Assembly (NCBI GenBank): GCA_002686265.1 | Contig: NZBA01000135.1 | Span: forward strand, 159,809 to 223,808 | Length of the DNA stretch: 64,000 nt | Source: Planctomycetota bacterium | Lineage (GTDB): Bacteria; Planctomycetota; UBA1135; GCA-002686595 | Reading direction: 5' to 3' | Shown: positions 63,801 through 64,000 of the stretch, one piece after another | How the letters are laid out: every line of letters starts with the position of its first letter | Position numbering within the stretch: position 1 is the stretch's first letter | Notes under the pieces: generated by a model | Database searches by the model: none | Seen by the model: the letters and a program-made list of their open reading frames with translations, nothing else | What the model was told of the DNA's origin: nothing | Made by a program: the position numbers and the translations under genes

Positions 63801-63881
63801 CACCTGGAGCGCGGGCTCCTGAGCGACTGCAGACAAGCCAAGACCAACGACAACGGGAGGCAACAACTGGGCAAGTCTCAT
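60867..63881 (-). CDS. secreted C-type-lectin / FG-GAP / calcium-repeat protein
   Basis: 1004 residues. The ATG at 63881 has GGAG eight bases ahead; an ATG two codons upstream would be too close. MRLAQLLPPVVVGLGLSAVA is the signal peptide. Residues about 20-165 are a C-type-lectin-like domain (LWIGGTDQVVDNNWEWASGE, YASMITDTHP). Residues about 170-525 are FG-GAP/VCBS blades (DLNGDGALDYAS, DHDQDGDLDLIA, DVNGDSIPDIAV, DFNQDGLQDIVV, DLDGDGDIDLCA). Residues about 528-864 are about 20 Ca-binding repeats such as DCNGNGIPDECD and LDCDGNGTIDTCDL. The last 140 residues are a beta-sandwich ending GFNLSNGLEVTFCP, a type of tail I associate with Planctomycetota surface proteins. Likely a Ca-stiffened surface adhesin; glycan target unknown. 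Confidence 0.9.
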   Translation of the reverse strand: MRLAQLLPPVVVGLGLSAVAQEPALQVDWIQSPYSLTWYGLEYTPRSWTDSELLAVSIGGHLGTIRSQAEQDWVGQQFLHLPPAGTWPYSLWIGGTDQVVDNNWEWASGEIWDCQLFFCGWGGSEPSGGGGEDYASMITDTHPSLSPGDWNDDHDSKNFRGVLELPTEPNVGWSWPRLVSTTTRAVHGALADLNGDGALDYASANQMCCGGAGGTVNIHMNDGSGTFESPQTIAVPAGSAFDVIAVDHDQDGDLDLIATFKNNGVFLIENDQGTFSFHSEIVGPDSLAWPQGVRSLDVNGDSIPDIAVAEGYYGNKVRIFHGQPGGGFVYGGDLVGLPRPDQIEVGDFNQDGLQDIVVAGGTTSPYYVRLYLGSPAGVLVPGVSLPFPDVPAKPACADFTGDGALDLLVSAGSPSSGELSVWKGDGAGGFSLHSSMAVSNNFHCNAVGDLDGDGDIDLCAPINGQSQYRVYWNDGSGTFGPYETLSGLAESYFALVGNLDGRAAPDLVLVNHGQNLTEAHFIVHLNNRSRDCNGNGVPDDEDIANGMPDCNGNGIPDYCDMWVYGTSTDCNANNTPDECDIANDPSLDCDQNGEIDSCDPNPSDCNGNGTYDPCDIQEGTSLDCNGNWIPAECDIAGGASGDCNGNGIPDECEEDCNGNGIPDECEDIVDCNANGIPDECEGDCNGNGIPDDCDIGADPSLDCDLSGTLDSCDVVEDPALDCDSSGSIDSCEIANDPSLDCDGNGTIDTCDLGNDPSLDCDSSGTLDSCELAGDPSLDCDGNGTIDTCDLAGDPSLDCDQNGSMDSCELAADPLLDCDGSGGLDACELDDTTDCDGNEVLDSCEIADDPALDLNGNGVLDSCECPHPSTFCVTTPNSAGPPGALIGSVGLPSISVNAFTLSASSAPPGQPGIFYYGPGQIQVPFGDGVRCVGGGPTFRLPPIVIAGNGRASYHLDFTQPPSNAGPGEIAPMDTWNFQFWYRDPANPNGLFGFNLSNGLEVTFCP
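61290..62300 (-). repeat. thrombospondin-3-like DCNGNG calcium repeats
   Basis: About twenty imperfect repeats of 12-17 codons (core D-C/D-x-N/S-G-x-x-D-x-C-[DE]) with conserved Asp and Cys. Two classes alternate: GNGIPDEC-like (62300-61820) and LDCDxxGxxDSCEL-like (61790-61310), the latter near identical at DNA level and thus prone to recombination. Confidence 0.9.
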
Positions 63882-63965
63882 GATCATGTCTCCAAGAAGG
63901 CCACAACAGCCTCGTAGACACCAGCATAGGGACTTTCCTACTGACGGGGGCGCGGCCCTCACGCG

Positions 63966-64000
63966 CTACGGGCAGAAGTGCAGGCGCAAGGCGTCAGACA
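63966..64000 (-). CDS. 3' end of a second protein with the same C-terminal tail
   Basis: On the minus strand the window edge reads SDALRLHFCP followed by TAG at 63966-63968. This matches the tail of the preceding gene (SNGLEVTFCP) at 5 or 6 positions, including the terminal FCP. The rest of the gene lies to the right. It is evidence for a neighbouring member of the same C-terminal domain family, but only 11 codons are visible. Confidence 0.5.
   Translation of the reverse strand, partial: SDALRLHFCP

Overview
The window is a GC-rich, densely packed piece of bacterial chromosome that looks like a member of the Planctomycetota, probably an uncultivated or free-living aquatic lineage (inference from gene content). 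The evidence is the mix of secreted HEAT/VWA proteins, several PQQ-type beta-propellers, a CRTAC1-like ASPIC/UnbV protein, a ThuA protein, a Tat-exported Gfo/Idh/MocA oxidoreductase, di-heme cytochrome peroxidase, sulfatase-like lipoproteins, and a giant protein with DCNGNGIPDEC-type repeats ending in a short ...TFCP tail. No rRNA, tRNA, CRISPR array, transposase, integrase or replication origin was recognised.

Layout. 1-7.2 kb: two secreted HEAT-repeat proteins (one running off the left edge, one with a von Willebrand A domain), then a methyltransferase translationally coupled to a LamG/terpenoid-cyclase-fold/discoidin protein. 7.2-10.2 kb: an SLC13-type ion transporter with a universal stress protein, and a YkuK-like RNase H-fold protein. 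10.7-17 kb: two sulfatase-like enzymes, a phosphodiesterase-like protein and a C45 Ntn-hydrolase fused to a lipoprotein-carrier-like domain. 17-23.3 kb: a frameshifted membrane spermidine-synthase-like gene, a serpin and an M23-like protein. 23.5-29.6 kb: a DUF255 thioredoxin-fold protein, a divergent tiny glutaredoxin with an in-frame UGA at its catalytic Cys, an M20 dipeptidase and a Gfo/Idh/MocA oxidoreductase. 29.8-45.3 kb: di-heme peroxidase with 29 consecutive prolines, ThuA, two propellers, HupE-like membrane protein, TPR plus CRTAC1-like pair, a metallopeptidase, a third sulfatase-like lipoprotein and a flavin oxidoreductase.

45.3-56.0 kb is one tightly packed leftward series of eight genes (propeller, radical SAM HemN-like enzyme, GT4 glycosyltransferase, hotdog thioesterase, small membrane protein, ABC ATPase, large FtsX-type permease, second propeller), most joined by ATGA or GTGA overlaps. 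56.2-60.2 kb is a leftward LuxE-like adenylating enzyme, aldehyde-dehydrogenase-fold reductase and iron alcohol dehydrogenase: together they could reduce an acid to an alcohol. The junction between the last two carries an imperfect tandem duplication. The right end holds a 1004-residue secreted lectin/FG-GAP/calcium-repeat protein and the last codons of a neighbour with the same kind of C-terminus.

The most notable finding is the UPFC glutaredoxin at 25677-25913. It is invisible to ordinary ORF calling because its catalytic first cysteine is encoded by TGA, and a hairpin that fits the bacterial SECIS rules follows that codon. Second-rank observations are the LuxE/reductase/alcohol dehydrogenase module with its duplicated junction, the eight-gene coupled operon, the bacterial serpin, and three sulfatase-fold enzymes that all lack the Cys/Ser-x-Pro-x-Arg motif needed for formylglycine.
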